Source of the DNA: Aquibacillus sediminis
GTDB taxonomy: Bacteria > Bacillota > Bacilli > Bacillales > Amphibacillaceae
Length of the DNA stretch: 64,000 bases
Reading direction: 5' to 3'
Assembly (NCBI RefSeq): GCF_005870085.1
Contig: NZ_SZNM01000008.1
Span: forward strand, 62,001-126,000
Numbering within the stretch: position 1 is the first letter of the stretch; each line of letters begins with the position of its first letter. Below the pieces are notes generated by a model, which was not told where the DNA came from, did no database searches, and saw nothing but the letters and a program-made list of their open reading frames with translations. Below are positions 1 through 8,490 of the stretch, one piece after another. Both the position numbers and the translations under genes were made by a program.

Positions 1-1167
1 AACAATTTCGGTAATAGAATTTGTTTTTTCTGTAAGGTTGGTTACGTTATTAACAGAAGTTTCTACAGCCTCACTAATTAAGTTCATTTGTGTTAAGGAT
101 TTTTGCATTTGTTTATTCCCATCTTCTGTAACGTTTTCGACAATATTGGAAAAATTAACAAGTTCTTCACTATGTTTGGTAGCTTCTATTACTTTTTGTT
201 CAAAAGCTTTTGTGCTTTCGGAAATGGTAGCTGCTTCATTTGCTTGATTACTTGTACCTGTCGCTAATTGTTCGATTGTAGATGCAACTTGATGACTACC
301 TGTTTTCACTTCATTGGTTGCATTTGATACAATATAACTTTGCTGGTCTAATTCACTAGATAAATCTGAAATTTCATTTATCATGTTTCGCAAGCTATCT
401 CCCATATAATTAATAGATTGAGAGAGTTGTCCAATTTCATCCTTACCATTATTTGTTAGTTTATCTACTTGTAGGTCACCGTGGGCAATTTTATTACTTG
501 TGTCAACAATATTATGGAGACTTTTGTTAATTTTTCTACTAACAAATACAAGTAGTAGGAATGATAAGACAATAGAAAGGATACCGGCAATTAATAAAAT
601 CCAAATTGTGTTCGTTATATTGGACTGGGCATTGTTCAAAGCAACTTGATTGGATTCGGTTGCGGAAACTTTTAACTCCTCGCCTAGTTGTTTAGTTTGT
701 TCCTTAAGATCATTAGCGGATGCTTGCAAATCAGCAAATTGTTCTGTGTTGATTTGTTTTACATTAGGCACAATGGTGCTAAAGAAATACTGATCTAATT
801 CATTATTATTTTCAATAATTTGATTAAATAAATGTACTTGCTCTTCATTTTCCAGTTTTTGTTTTAATGATTTTGCTGTCGAGACAAATTGCCTACTTGA
901 ATGAATATATGAAGCCAATTTTTCTTCGTTCTCCACCACTAAATAATCGGGGATTTGAATATATTTTTCGTTAAAATAGGAAACTAGTTCTGATGAATCA
1001 ATCGCAATTTCGTTGGTTGTCATTGACTCATCCATAGTATCGTTCGTTTTGTTAAGCAAGAAATAAGTAAGTAATATTGATGCAAAAAATATAACGGCCA
1101 TAAATGAGAAAATCATGCCATATTTTCCACCGATGGTAGTATTATTCCACTTTCTTTTTAGGAACAC
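1..1167 (-). CDS. Methyl-accepting chemotaxis protein, C-terminus beyond window
   Basis: A 389-codon reading frame runs off the left edge, so the conserved signalling hairpin tip and C-terminus are not visible. The GTG start at 1167 is chosen because AGGAGGT lies 6-7 bases upstream. Residues about 18-40 form the first membrane segment, followed by an extracytoplasmic region of about 150 residues, a second membrane segment near residue 190, a HAMP-like stretch, and a Ser/Thr/Glu-rich coiled coil typical of chemoreceptor cytoplasmic domains. The ligand cannot be inferred. It is expected to signal through CheW and CheA at the membrane. The family call rests on architecture; a non-chemotaxis HAMP sensor is less likely because of the heptad-rich adaptation-type helices. 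Confidence 0.85.
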   Translation of the reverse strand, partial: MFLKRKWNNTTIGGKYGMIFSFMAVIFFASILLTYFLLNKTNDTMDESMTTNEIAIDSSELVSYFNEKYIQIPDYLVVENEEKLASYIHSSRQFVSTAKSLKQKLENEEQVHLFNQIIENNNELDQYFFSTIVPNVKQINTEQFADLQASANDLKEQTKQLGEELKVSATESNQVALNNAQSNITNTIWILLIAGILSIVLSFLLLVFVSRKINKSLHNIVDTSNKIAHGDLQVDKLTNNGKDEIGQLSQSINYMGDSLRNMINEISDLSSELDQQSYIVSNATNEVKTGSHQVASTIEQLATGTSNQANEAATISESTKAFEQKVIEATKHSEELVNFSNIVENVTEDGNKQMQKSLTQMNLISEAVETSVNNVTNLTEKTNSITEIV

Positions 1168-1280
1168 AGTCGTACCTCCTTGTTCAATGTTAATAAAAAA
1201 TTTAAAAGCTCCCCTCTTTTTTATTTCAAATACTGACAAATTATAACAAATTTTTAAAATGAAGGGAATTCCATGTAATA

Positions 1281-1320
1281 AAAAAGTCTCATAATGGGTA
1301 CCCCCCCTTCATGAGACATT
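1281..1320 (-). terminator. Rho-independent terminator of the NhaC-like gene
   Basis: Perfect 7-bp arms GTCTCAT/ATGAGAC (1286-1292 and 1311-1317) followed on the minus strand by a T run. It sits directly after the stop codon at 1325. Confidence 0.85.
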
Positions 1321-1324
1321 TTCC

Positions 1325-2725
1325 TTATATGATAAATGTAACCCCAGTATAAAGCACTGCTGTTATACATGCTGCAATGATCGCTGGTTTAAACTTAAAA
1401 CGAGCATATTCCATTGTTGTTAAATCTAAAATGTTTGCAAGTGTGTTGGTATCATCACTTAATGGAGAGGAAAAAGCACCAAATGAACCACTAGCGAATA
1501 CAGCACCGATTACAAGTGGCAACGAAACATCAGCCACACTTGCTACTGAAATTCCAAGTGGCATGAGAATTCCCCACGTTCCCCATGCTGAACCAATAAA
1601 ATAGGAGATGGCTGATCCAAATATAAATAACAGCGGTACGATAAACATTTTTGGAATCCACCCCGTATGTGCCGTAACGAAACTAGAAAATCCTAAGTCA
1701 TCCGTGACGGAGGACAGCCCCCAAACAATGGATAATAACACAATGACTGTCATCAAATCATTTCCACCTGTAATAAAACTGCTAATTAATTGATTTAATT
1801 TAAACCGTTGCAATAAAAAAAACACCATTGAAATCAACATTGTAAATAGGAGAGCAACTACCATTGCTTCTAATACATCTGCTTGGATAAAAGCTTCAAA
1901 AAAATCAAACCCTTGTTGATTCCCATCCCACCAAGTTAAAAATAAAGTAAGAAAGATCACCAAAATAATTGGAACAATCAAATTCCAAGGTTTATCAGGC
2001 AGATCTTTAGATACTGCAGGGTGGCATTCATGCCAATCCTTTTCTTCTTCATCATCCATCTGGGTTGGTCCACCTGAATGTGATGGGTGGAAAAAGCTTA
2101 GATAAATCCCGACAATTATAATTACAAAAGCAAAAAAGTTAAATGGGATACTTTGAATAAATAAGTTATATGGATCTGTCTCGACTCCAATATTTTTCGT
2201 AGACGCTTGTATAACAGAAACCATGTAACCAACAAAGGCAGTTGCAACTGGAATTAGTACAATAATTGGTGTTGCTGTTGTTTCGATTACAAACCCCAGT
2301 TCCTTCGTTGACATTTTAACTTTTTTCAATAATGCCTTCATAATTGGTGCGATCGTCACAAATCGAAAGGTCGGTGAACTGAACGTCCCAATGGTAGATA
2401 CATAAGTTAAAAATAATGCTTGTTTTTTTGATTGGATTTTTTCTGAAGCTGTTTCAACAAATCCCTTAATTCCACCAGTCATTTTAATCATACCGATTAG
2501 ACCAGAAAAAACATACAGAAACAGAATAATTTTTAGATTGTTTTCATCAACAAGTGCTTCGACAACATAATGGAGTGTTGTTTGTAACCCGCCGATAATA
2601 GTCGGATCAACTAAGTAAGCACCAACTAACAATCCCATGATAAGTCCAGGAAGTACTTGCTTTGTCATCATCGCTATAGGAATGACAACTAAAAATGGTA
2701 TAATTGAGGTCCAATTTGCATCCAT
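1325..2725 (-). CDS. nhaC: NhaC-family Na+/H+ antiporter
   Basis: Predicted 466-residue polytopic membrane protein with about eleven hydrophobic segments. It resembles the NhaC superfamily, including the Gly/Ser-rich re-entrant stretches GSAWGTWG and FGAFSSPLSDDTNT in the C-terminal half, which match the family signature around a conserved Ser-Asp-Asp. The likely role is exchange of cytoplasmic Na+ for H+, or of an organic acid or amine for Na+ or H+ as in malate/lactate-type NhaC relatives. The ATG at 2725 is preferred to the GTG at 2734 because AGGTGA (2737-2732) has good spacing only for the ATG. It is a single-gene unit with its own terminator. It is clearly distinct from the NhaC-superfamily gene at 48663, which follows a lysine riboswitch. 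Substrate is uncertain. Confidence 0.85.
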   Translation of the reverse strand: MDANWTSIIPFLVVIPIAMMTKQVLPGLIMGLLVGAYLVDPTIIGGLQTTLHYVVEALVDENNLKIILFLYVFSGLIGMIKMTGGIKGFVETASEKIQSKKQALFLTYVSTIGTFSSPTFRFVTIAPIMKALLKKVKMSTKELGFVIETTATPIIVLIPVATAFVGYMVSVIQASTKNIGVETDPYNLFIQSIPFNFFAFVIIIVGIYLSFFHPSHSGGPTQMDDEEEKDWHECHPAVSKDLPDKPWNLIVPIILVIFLTLFLTWWDGNQQGFDFFEAFIQADVLEAMVVALLFTMLISMVFFLLQRFKLNQLISSFITGGNDLMTVIVLLSIVWGLSSVTDDLGFSSFVTAHTGWIPKMFIVPLLFIFGSAISYFIGSAWGTWGILMPLGISVASVADVSLPLVIGAVFASGSFGAFSSPLSDDTNTLANILDLTTMEYARFKFKPAIIAACITAVLYTGVTFII

Positions 2726-2850
2726 TTGCTTCACCTACGATCTACTTTTAATTTTCCGTAAATAGTCCATATAAAAAAGCTATCTGAACATCTATTTTTT
2801 TCATTATTACCGAAATTATTCGATACTAAATAAAAAAGGAGGGGAGTCGG

Positions 2851-3819
2851 GTGAAAAAAAGACTTGCTTGGATTGTGGTGATTGGTTTATTAGTTGTATT
2901 GCTTGGCTTCGTCTTTGCAGGAAATTATTTTTATAATGAAGGAATTAAGCGTGGAGATAGAATTGAGTTATATAGTGGTGATGAAGCTGTAGAAGTTTTT
3001 GCTACGGAAGAGAATCAAGCGTTAATTGAACAAGCGAATCAATGGTATAACGAGCAGTCTTTTGAACGCGTTGAACGAACGACTTCCGATGATTTAAAGC
3101 TGCGGGCTGATTTCCTAGAAAATGAGGAAGATACAGGGAAAGTTGTTATCTTAGCGCACGGCTATCGTGGTCAAAAGGAAGATATGCGAGAATATGTGAA
3201 ATTTTATTATGATCAAGGATTTGACGTGTTACTACCGGATGCACGAGGCCATGGGGAAAGCGATGGAGATTATATTGGCTACGGTTGGCATGATCGAAAA
3301 GATTATCAAGACTGGATAGAAATGTTAGTCAATCAAAAAGATTCGGAACATATTTTTTTACATGGAAATTCAATGGGGGCAGCACTTGTGTTAATGGCAA
3401 GTGGTGAAGATTTACCACTTGAAGTAAAAGGAATTATAGCAGATAGTGGATATACGACCGTCCATGAAGAATTAAGTCATCAACTAAAACATTTATATAA
3501 CCTGCCGCCTTTTCCACTATTAGAAGTGACAAGTATGATTACGAATATACGAGCAGGTTATACTTTTAAAGAAGCATCTGCTGTCGAACAAGTTAGAAAC
3601 AATACACGGCCATTATTCATCATTCATGGCGAAGAAGATGAACTTGTGCCAACAGATATGGCGCATGAACTATATGAAGCAGCAGGAGGAGATAAGCAAC
3701 TTTGGATTGTGCCGGATGCAGGACACACAAAAGCCTATACCGTTGCAACTCAACTGTTTCAACACAAACTAACTGCATTCATAGAAGAAGTATTAGACAC
3801 TAGTAACGAAACGAACTAA
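2851..3819 (+). CDS. Membrane-anchored alpha/beta hydrolase (YqkD-like)
   Basis: A 322-residue protein with an N-terminal membrane anchor or uncleaved signal (residues 5-24) and an alpha/beta-hydrolase fold. The nucleophile elbow is G172-N-S174-M-G176, the oxyanion region is HGYRG (103-107), the probable acid is Asp263 and the catalytic His is His292 in DAGHTKAY. This layout resembles B. subtilis YqkD and other serine aminopeptidase S33-like hydrolases acting on the outer face of the membrane. The substrate is unknown. The GTG start at 2851 follows AGGAGGGG. It is monocistronic and shares a bidirectional terminator with brxA. Confidence 0.85.
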   Translation: MKKRLAWIVVIGLLVVLLGFVFAGNYFYNEGIKRGDRIELYSGDEAVEVFATEENQALIEQANQWYNEQSFERVERTTSDDLKLRADFLENEEDTGKVVILAHGYRGQKEDMREYVKFYYDQGFDVLLPDARGHGESDGDYIGYGWHDRKDYQDWIEMLVNQKDSEHIFLHGNSMGAALVLMASGEDLPLEVKGIIADSGYTTVHEELSHQLKHLYNLPPFPLLEVTSMITNIRAGYTFKEASAVEQVRNNTRPLFIIHGEEDELVPTDMAHELYEAAGGDKQLWIVPDAGHTKAYTVATQLFQHKLTAFIEEVLDTSNETN

Positions 3820-3830
3820 ATACTCTAATA

Positions 3831-3866
3831 AAATGCGCCTGGATCTAAAATACTCCAGGCGCATTT
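3831..3866. terminator. Bidirectional terminator between hydrolase and brxA
   Basis: Perfect 13-bp arms from 3831-3843 and 3854-3866 with A-rich and T-rich flanks, placed between two convergent genes. Confidence 0.9.
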
Positions 3867-3869
3867 GTA

Positions 3870-4298
3870 TTAGCAATATTGATTAAACGCAGTAGTTAAA
3901 TTATTTACAATCTCTTCCATCTCATGGCCTTCAATCTCTTCTCGTGGGACAAAATGTACTACCTGTCCATCTTTCATTAACGCAATCGAAGGAGAAGACG
4001 GTTCAATTCCTTCAAAATATTCTCTCATTTGTGCTGTTGCTTCGCGATCTTGTCCAGCAAAAACAGTTACAAGTTGCTCAGGTTTTTTATCATGTTCCAA
4101 AGCTTCTCTTACTGCAGGTCGTGCTAATCCGGCAGCACATCCACAAACAGAATTAACAACAACTAAGGAAGAACCTTTTGATGTTGAAACAAATTCATTT
4201 ACCTCTTCAGGCGTTGTTAGCTCGGAGAAACCTGCATTTGTTAATTCATCACGCATTGGTTGTGAAACTTCTTTCATGTATTGTTCATATGGATTCAT
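3870..4298 (-). CDS. brxA: Bacilliredoxin BrxA (YphP family)
   Basis: A 142-residue thioredoxin-fold protein with the bacilliredoxin motif NSVCGCAAG (Cys52 and Cys54) and the conserved blocks VTVFAGQD, PSSPS and EIEGHEM. Bacilliredoxins remove bacillithiol from S-bacillithiolated cytosolic proteins after oxidative stress. Sequence blocks match YphP (BrxA) better than YqiW (BrxB), notably AAGLARPA and the C-terminal Cys. The ATG at 4298 is chosen over the ATG at 4307 because GGAG (4311-4308) is nine bases from the former and almost abuts the latter. It is monocistronic. Confidence 0.93.
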   Translation of the reverse strand: MNPYEQYMKEVSQPMRDELTNAGFSELTTPEEVNEFVSTSKGSSLVVVNSVCGCAAGLARPAVREALEHDKKPEQLVTVFAGQDREATAQMREYFEGIEPSSPSIALMKDGQVVHFVPREEIEGHEMEEIVNNLTTAFNQYC

Positions 4299-4421
4299 AT
4301 GGATCATCTCCTTTTCTCTTGCTTAATGCCGATTTTATCAGATATAAAGGGATGAATCCATGATTTGAATTAGTACCATAGAGGCATTATATAAAATGCT
4401 CTCTTCTAAGCTATGGTTTTA

Positions 4422-4960
4422 GGTCGTATATGCTGTATTTTGTGACATAACGTGGCTTTCTTTCGCTCTGATTGAAACGAGTGTTGTATTCTCGCTACGG
4501 CAGAATACTACGCTTTCCATGGGCACGGCCTCAGCTAACTTGGTAAAGAAAAGCGCTTTACCAAGTGGATCTTCGGCTCGTGCTGTTCCCATAGGAGTCT
4601 ACGTATTCTGCCTTCGCTGGTATAAGTTTTCTGATTAGTTATAGATGAAATACTTTATAAAATTAACAAATAACGGATCTAACGCAAGATTGTGTTACAA
4701 CATGCCAACATAAAAAGCACATTTTATGATTTGTTATAAGCAATGTACTATAAAGCTTCAAAGTACTACAAACAGCGGAGGAAATACACGGAGACTCCCG
4801 TGGGACTAGTGGCATCGGTGAGACCCCGCAGTGAGGTACGAACGAGGAGGCTCACCAGTCCCCCACAGGAAAGCGTAGTGTATTTCCGCAGCGGCGACTT
4901 TTAGCACTCTTTCTTTAGAGGAAGCTGTAATATTATGTCGCATAATACAACTTATGCTCA
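4422..4960. repeat. Modular hairpin-bounded intergenic element, copy E1
   Basis: This fills most of the 760-bp gap between brxA and the gene at 5066. The left end is an eroded palindrome (4422-4449). The right end is a hairpin with arms GCATAA/TTATGC (4940-4945 and 4952-4957). Inside are unit A (about 4494-4619, arms around CAGAATAC and GTATTCTG, with an inner hairpin TTGGTAAAG/CTTTACCAA) and unit B (about 4773-4895, arms GGAAATACAC and GTGTATTTCC). B is a diverged copy of A in opposite orientation. No protein-coding signal is seen. Confidence 0.75.
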
Positions 4961-5065
4961 CAATAGTCCAAGAATTGTTACGTTAAACTCATTATCTTCA
5001 GTATGATTTAGTATATAAGTAGCATACTAACTAAAACGATTACTGTAGCTAAAGGAGTTCTTAAG

Positions 5066-5329
5066 ATGGAGGAGTTTCAAGGTAATATATTTTCAGGTGA
5101 GCTTAATGAAACGGATCATTCCTTTTATTTGACGAGTGTCAAACATTTGCAAACACAATCCAATCTTTCTGAAGCAAATATTCAACAACTTTACAATCAT
5201 TTATTAACACAATCGAAACAGGAAGATACTTACACCATCACCTTAAATGATCAGATTCCTTTACTTTTAAAAAAAGAAGAGATGCAGCAATTACTGGAAG
5301 ACTTGTCAATAATCAAGGAAAAGCTATGA
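5066..5329 (+). CDS. Hypothetical small protein
   Basis: An 87-residue acidic, Gln-rich, hydrophilic protein with no membrane segment and no family I recognise. AAAGGAG lies upstream of the ATG with good spacing. The predicted structure is mostly helical, with a C-terminal helix LKKEEMQQLLEDLSIIKEK. It precedes two small spore-related genes on the same strand, so a sporulation role is possible, but that rests on position only. Confidence 0.6.
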   Translation: MEEFQGNIFSGELNETDHSFYLTSVKHLQTQSNLSEANIQQLYNHLLTQSKQEDTYTITLNDQIPLLLKKEEMQQLLEDLSIIKEKL

Positions 5330-5379
5330 TTCATAAATAGGGAATATTCGCAAAAACTAGAGAAGAAGGAGGGTTCAAC

Positions 5380-5616
5380 ATGGCAAAGGATAAACGTAAA
5401 CAAGCTCAAAATGCTGAGAAAGTAGCGGAAAAAATGTATGATCCGTCTTATTACAATAGCGATGATCAAACAGATCAAGGATTGGCAATCACTCATGAAC
5501 AAGTATCTGATGATTATATGGAAGGTACCATTGATGGCAAAATTGATGATGTGAAAGAAAATGGAGCATTGAACAGTAAACATGGAGAAGATATTCCAAG
5601 AAAAGGATACAAGTAA
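5380..5616 (+). CDS. YozQ-like small protein (DUF4025)
   Basis: A 78-residue hydrophilic protein with the block QGLAITHEQVSDDYMEGTID, which I recognise as typical of the YozQ/DUF4025 group of Bacillus; the function is unknown. AAGGAGG lies about eight bases upstream of the ATG. The stop codon is only a few bases from the start of the SASP gene, so the two are probably co-transcribed, late in sporulation in the forespore by inference. The family assignment is from memory of the motif. Confidence 0.7.
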   Translation: MAKDKRKQAQNAEKVAEKMYDPSYYNSDDQTDQGLAITHEQVSDDYMEGTIDGKIDDVKENGALNSKHGEDIPRKGYK

Positions 5617-5619
5617 AAC

Positions 5620-5880
5620 ATGGCTAGAAGAAATAAAATCCTCGTACCAGAAGCTCGGCAAGGATTAGATGAATTAAAAGCAAGGATAGCCAATACAAAC
5701 CACCCAAATAATGCCAAATATGAAATAGCTAAAGAACAAGGTGTCACCTTAAATAAAGGCTATAATGGAAATATCCAAGCGAAAGATGCTGGAAAAGTTG
5801 GCGGACAAATGGGGGGCAATATGGTGAAAGAGTTGGTAAGAATGGGGCAACAACAAATTCAAAACCAACAGCGATCATAA
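5620..5880 (+). CDS. Alpha/beta-type small acid-soluble spore protein
   Basis: An 86-residue DNA-binding spore protein that coats and protects forespore DNA. It shows family blocks: LVPEARQGLDELK near the N-terminus, YEIAKEQGV containing the Glu-Ile-Ala germination-protease cleavage core, and VGGQMGGNMVKELVRMGQQQ at the C-terminus. Compared with classical SspA/SspB it is longer, with an insertion ahead of the cleavage site and a Gly-rich variation in the VGGEI block, so it is a divergent paralogue. The start lies three bases after the preceding stop with AAAAGGA upstream. A strong terminator follows. Confidence 0.85.
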   Translation: MARRNKILVPEARQGLDELKARIANTNHPNNAKYEIAKEQGVTLNKGYNGNIQAKDAGKVGGQMGGNMVKELVRMGQQQIQNQQRS

Positions 5881-5914
5881 AAGAAGGAGGCTTCTCGATA
5901 GCCTCCTTCTTTTA
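5879..5914. terminator. Bidirectional terminator
   Basis: Perfect 14-bp arms (5879-5892 and 5900-5913) with A/T tails, between the convergent SASP and pabBC genes. Confidence 0.9.
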
Positions 5915-7648
5915 ATCAATTTCAACTGGTAACCACCCGCGAACACTATTTATAAACCATACGTTGTCAAAAAGTGATAGCTCGTCCTTATGAATTACTT
6001 TTTCTTCAATTTGATTTGTATCTAATAAATATTGCCTAAACGTACCGGCAAGTAAACCACTTTGGATAGGTGGAGTGAAATACTTACCGTTTTTTTCAAC
6101 AACGAGGTTTCCGATAGTGAATTCCGTCAATTCTTCATCTTCATTCCATAATAAAACAGAAAAAGCATCTTTATGCTGGTTTGATTGATGTTGTTGGTAA
6201 ATAGCTCGATTCGTTGTTTTATGGTATAAAAATGGATCATGGATATGAACAGGATCTTTGGCTACGTTACATGTTACAGGTGTTGCGATTGAGGCAAGAG
6301 GTGTTTCTTCCAATAATAGGTTTCCATCTTTATCAACCAATAACCTAACTTTAAATTCTCCTTGGCTATAACGAGATGCAAGCCCCAGTAAACTTTCTTC
6401 AACACATTGTGGTTCAAGTTTGAAATTAAAATGATTGGCTGATTTCGTTAAGCGATCGATATGATAATGTAAAAGCGGATAGTTACCATTATCTAACTTT
6501 AGAGATTCAAGTAACTGAAAACTTGGTCTGTTTGTAGTCAATAATCGCGCTTTTGTATGCAATTCATCATATTCGCCTTCTAGTGTTGAATCCCACGTGA
6601 CCCCTCCACCAACGCCATAAGTAGCAATTCCTGTTTCAGAATCAAGAACGACTGTACGAATTGGCACATTAAATATTGCTTCTCGTTCAGGGCTAATAAA
6701 ACCAATTGCTCCACAATAAACATCCCGCGGTGTTTGTTCGAGTTCGGCGATGTAATCCATTGTTCGTATTTTTGGAGCACCTGTAATTGATCCACATGGA
6801 AATAATGCTTGAAACCACTCAAAAACTGTCTTGTTGTCCTCTAGCTCGGCTTCAACTGTTGATGTCATTTGATGGACCGTTGGATAACTTTCGATTTCAA
6901 AAAGTTTTGTTACATGAACAGATCCTGGTTTTGCAATCTTTCCGATATCGTTTCGGAGAAGGTCAACGATCATTAAATTTTCTGCTTGTTCTTTTTCAGA
7001 TTGGCTTAAATGTTCCTTAAGGGCTTCGTCTTCAGATATGAAACGTCCTCGTTTAGCTGTTCCTTTCATTGGTTTAGTCGTTATCTTCTGATTTTTTACT
7101 TTGAAAAATAATTCCGGTGAAGCCGACAGGATCCGGTAGTTGCCAATATTTAAATAAGCGCTATAGGAAGCTTCTTGGTTTCTGGTTAATTGTTGATAAA
7201 AAGCTTGATCATTCCCACTAAATTGAGCTTCTAATCGAGTGGTATAGTTCACTTGATACGTATTCCCATCTTCAATTGCTTGTTTGATCGTTTGTATTCC
7301 AGTGTAATAGTGTTCAAAGGTCGAAGTAAGGGACCAGTCGGATACATGATAATCTTGCGTAGAATTAACTGGTATTGTTTCAACGAATGTAGGTTGTGAA
7401 AAGACCCCAAACCAAACGAGAGGAAGGTTCGGGTTGTTGTGCACCTTGTAGTTTGCGTTAAATGCTGGGGCAGCCTCATAGGATACATATCCTGCAACGT
7501 AATATCCTTGTGAAAGTGCCTTTTCCACTTGTTGGAAAACATACCCTATTTCCGTTATCTCAGTAGCTTGTAAGATTTCAATTGGGTTTGTGAATTGAAA
7601 TGGTTGTTTGTCATTATTTTCAAATTCAAATAGAAGGTACGGATTCAT
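5912..7648 (-). CDS. Fused aminodeoxychorismate synthase component I and lyase (PabB-PabC)
   Basis: A 578-residue two-domain protein. Residues about 1-395 are a chorismate-binding PabB/TrpE domain with SASPELFF, KPMKGTAKRG, the block ENLMIVDLLRNDIG and FPCGSITGAPK. Residues about 400-578 are a class IV PLP aminotransferase fold with the probable PLP lysine Lys477 in YHKTTNR, plus TEFTIGNLV and GLLAGT. The first domain aminates chorismate using ammonia from PabA; the second eliminates pyruvate to give p-aminobenzoate for folate. The ATG at 7648 is preferred to the upstream in-frame start at 7687 because GGGAG lies seven bases before it. It overlaps pabA by 23 bases, indicating translational coupling. 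Confidence 0.92.
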   Translation of the reverse strand: MNPYLLFEFENNDKQPFQFTNPIEILQATEITEIGYVFQQVEKALSQGYYVAGYVSYEAAPAFNANYKVHNNPNLPLVWFGVFSQPTFVETIPVNSTQDYHVSDWSLTSTFEHYYTGIQTIKQAIEDGNTYQVNYTTRLEAQFSGNDQAFYQQLTRNQEASYSAYLNIGNYRILSASPELFFKVKNQKITTKPMKGTAKRGRFISEDEALKEHLSQSEKEQAENLMIVDLLRNDIGKIAKPGSVHVTKLFEIESYPTVHQMTSTVEAELEDNKTVFEWFQALFPCGSITGAPKIRTMDYIAELEQTPRDVYCGAIGFISPEREAIFNVPIRTVVLDSETGIATYGVGGGVTWDSTLEGEYDELHTKARLLTTNRPSFQLLESLKLDNGNYPLLHYHIDRLTKSANHFNFKLEPQCVEESLLGLASRYSQGEFKVRLLVDKDGNLLLEETPLASIATPVTCNVAKDPVHIHDPFLYHKTTNRAIYQQHQSNQHKDAFSVLLWNEDEELTEFTIGNLVVEKNGKYFTPPIQSGLLAGTFRQYLLDTNQIEEKVIHKDELSLFDNVWFINSVRGWLPVEID

Positions 7649-8252
7649 GTAATAACTCCCAATCCTTTTGTTGTTTTTTCCATGCAATCGCTTGTGTATA
7701 ACAATTTTTTAGCATTGTAAAACCATCTGTCGTTAAAATCGATTCAGGATGAAATTGAATGCCAGTTATCGGCAAGGTTTGATGCACAACGCCCATAATT
7801 GTTCCATCTTCACTGCGTGCATTTACAATTAGTTCGTTTGGCAAATTTTCTTCGTCGGCAATCAATGAATGGTAGCGCGTTACTTGTGTTGGTGAGGGGA
7901 TGTTTTCATAAACACCAAGCTGATTGTGTACCACTTTTGAAACTTTTCCGTGCATGGGTTGTTTCCCTTTCCGAATGATGCCACCAAAATAGGTAACGAT
8001 AAGTTGATGTCCAAGACATACACCTAAAATAGGAATGTCTTCCTTAAAATGTTCCACGACATCCTTACATACACCAGATTCAGCAGGAGTTCCAGGTCCA
8101 GGGGATAGTACGATCAAGGATGGCTTTAGCACATTTAGTTTCTCGATTGTTACTTGATTATTTTGATAAACGAATACACTATTATCTAACATTTTAAAAT
8201 ACTGGACTAAATTATATGTGAATGAATCATAGTTATCTATGACAACAATCAT
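7626..8252 (-). CDS. pabA: Aminodeoxychorismate/anthranilate synthase glutaminase subunit
   Basis: A 208-residue class I glutamine amidotransferase with nucleophile Cys79 in LGVCLGHQ and the His168/Glu170 pair in HPES. It hydrolyses glutamine and channels ammonia to the chorismate-binding partner. No trp genes are visible and the next gene is the PabBC fusion, so the p-aminobenzoate role is primary. In Bacillus the same subunit can also serve anthranilate synthase, so dual use is possible. The ATG at 8252 follows AGAGGTGG with ideal spacing; the GTG at 8261 lies inside that site. Confidence 0.92.
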   Translation of the reverse strand: MIVVIDNYDSFTYNLVQYFKMLDNSVFVYQNNQVTIEKLNVLKPSLIVLSPGPGTPAESGVCKDVVEHFKEDIPILGVCLGHQLIVTYFGGIIRKGKQPMHGKVSKVVHNQLGVYENIPSPTQVTRYHSLIADEENLPNELIVNARSEDGTIMGVVHQTLPITGIQFHPESILTTDGFTMLKNCYTQAIAWKKQQKDWELLHESVPSI

Positions 8253-8334
8253 TTCTTCCACCTCTTTTTTCGTGGTTAAACGTATTCTATTATAACCTAA
8301 CTACTGTTGATAGGAAACATTCTCAACGTATATT

Positions 8335-8371
8335 ATTAGTTAGTTTACTATCTTAAACTAACTAATTTTTT
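8335..8371. promoter_or_regulatory. Perfect hairpin/palindrome between pabA and yclN
   Basis: 13-bp perfect arms (8335-8347 and 8354-8366) containing TTAGTTTA/TAAACTAA, loop CTATCT, followed by five T. It could terminate plus-strand transcription or act as an operator just upstream of the yclN -35 box. No upstream plus-strand gene needs a terminator here. Confidence 0.6.
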
Positions 8372-8381
8372 CGAATATTTA

Positions 8382-8409
8382 TTGACAGAAAATAATATCA
8401 TGATAGTAT
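8382..8409 (+). promoter_or_regulatory. SigA promoter of the siderophore importer operon
   Basis: TTGACA (8382-8387), 16-base spacer, TAGTAT (8404-8409) with an extended TGA upstream. The predicted start is about 8416, directly before the Fur box. Confidence 0.75.
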
Positions 8410-8422
8410 AGAATTAGCTAAT

Positions 8423-8443
8423 TGATAATGAATCTCATTATTA
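8423..8443 (+). promoter_or_regulatory. Fur box
   Basis: The core GATAATGAATCTCATTATT matches the 19-bp Fur consensus at about 15 positions. Its position just downstream of the predicted transcription start would block transcription when iron is sufficient. Confidence 0.85.
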
Positions 8444-8490
8444 TTTATGGTTTATCTAAACGTAATCCAAACAGAAGAGTAGGAATTGAA

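Noticed and set aside
5251-5661. 136-residue minus-strand frame over the small spore genes
   Set aside because: Antisense shadow; the plus-strand genes have good ribosome sites and recognised families.
8262-8490. Prophage or integrative element boundaries anywhere in the window
   Set aside because: No integrase, tRNA, phage gene or direct att-like repeats were found; gene order follows the chromosomal yus-yur-yun-yut pattern.
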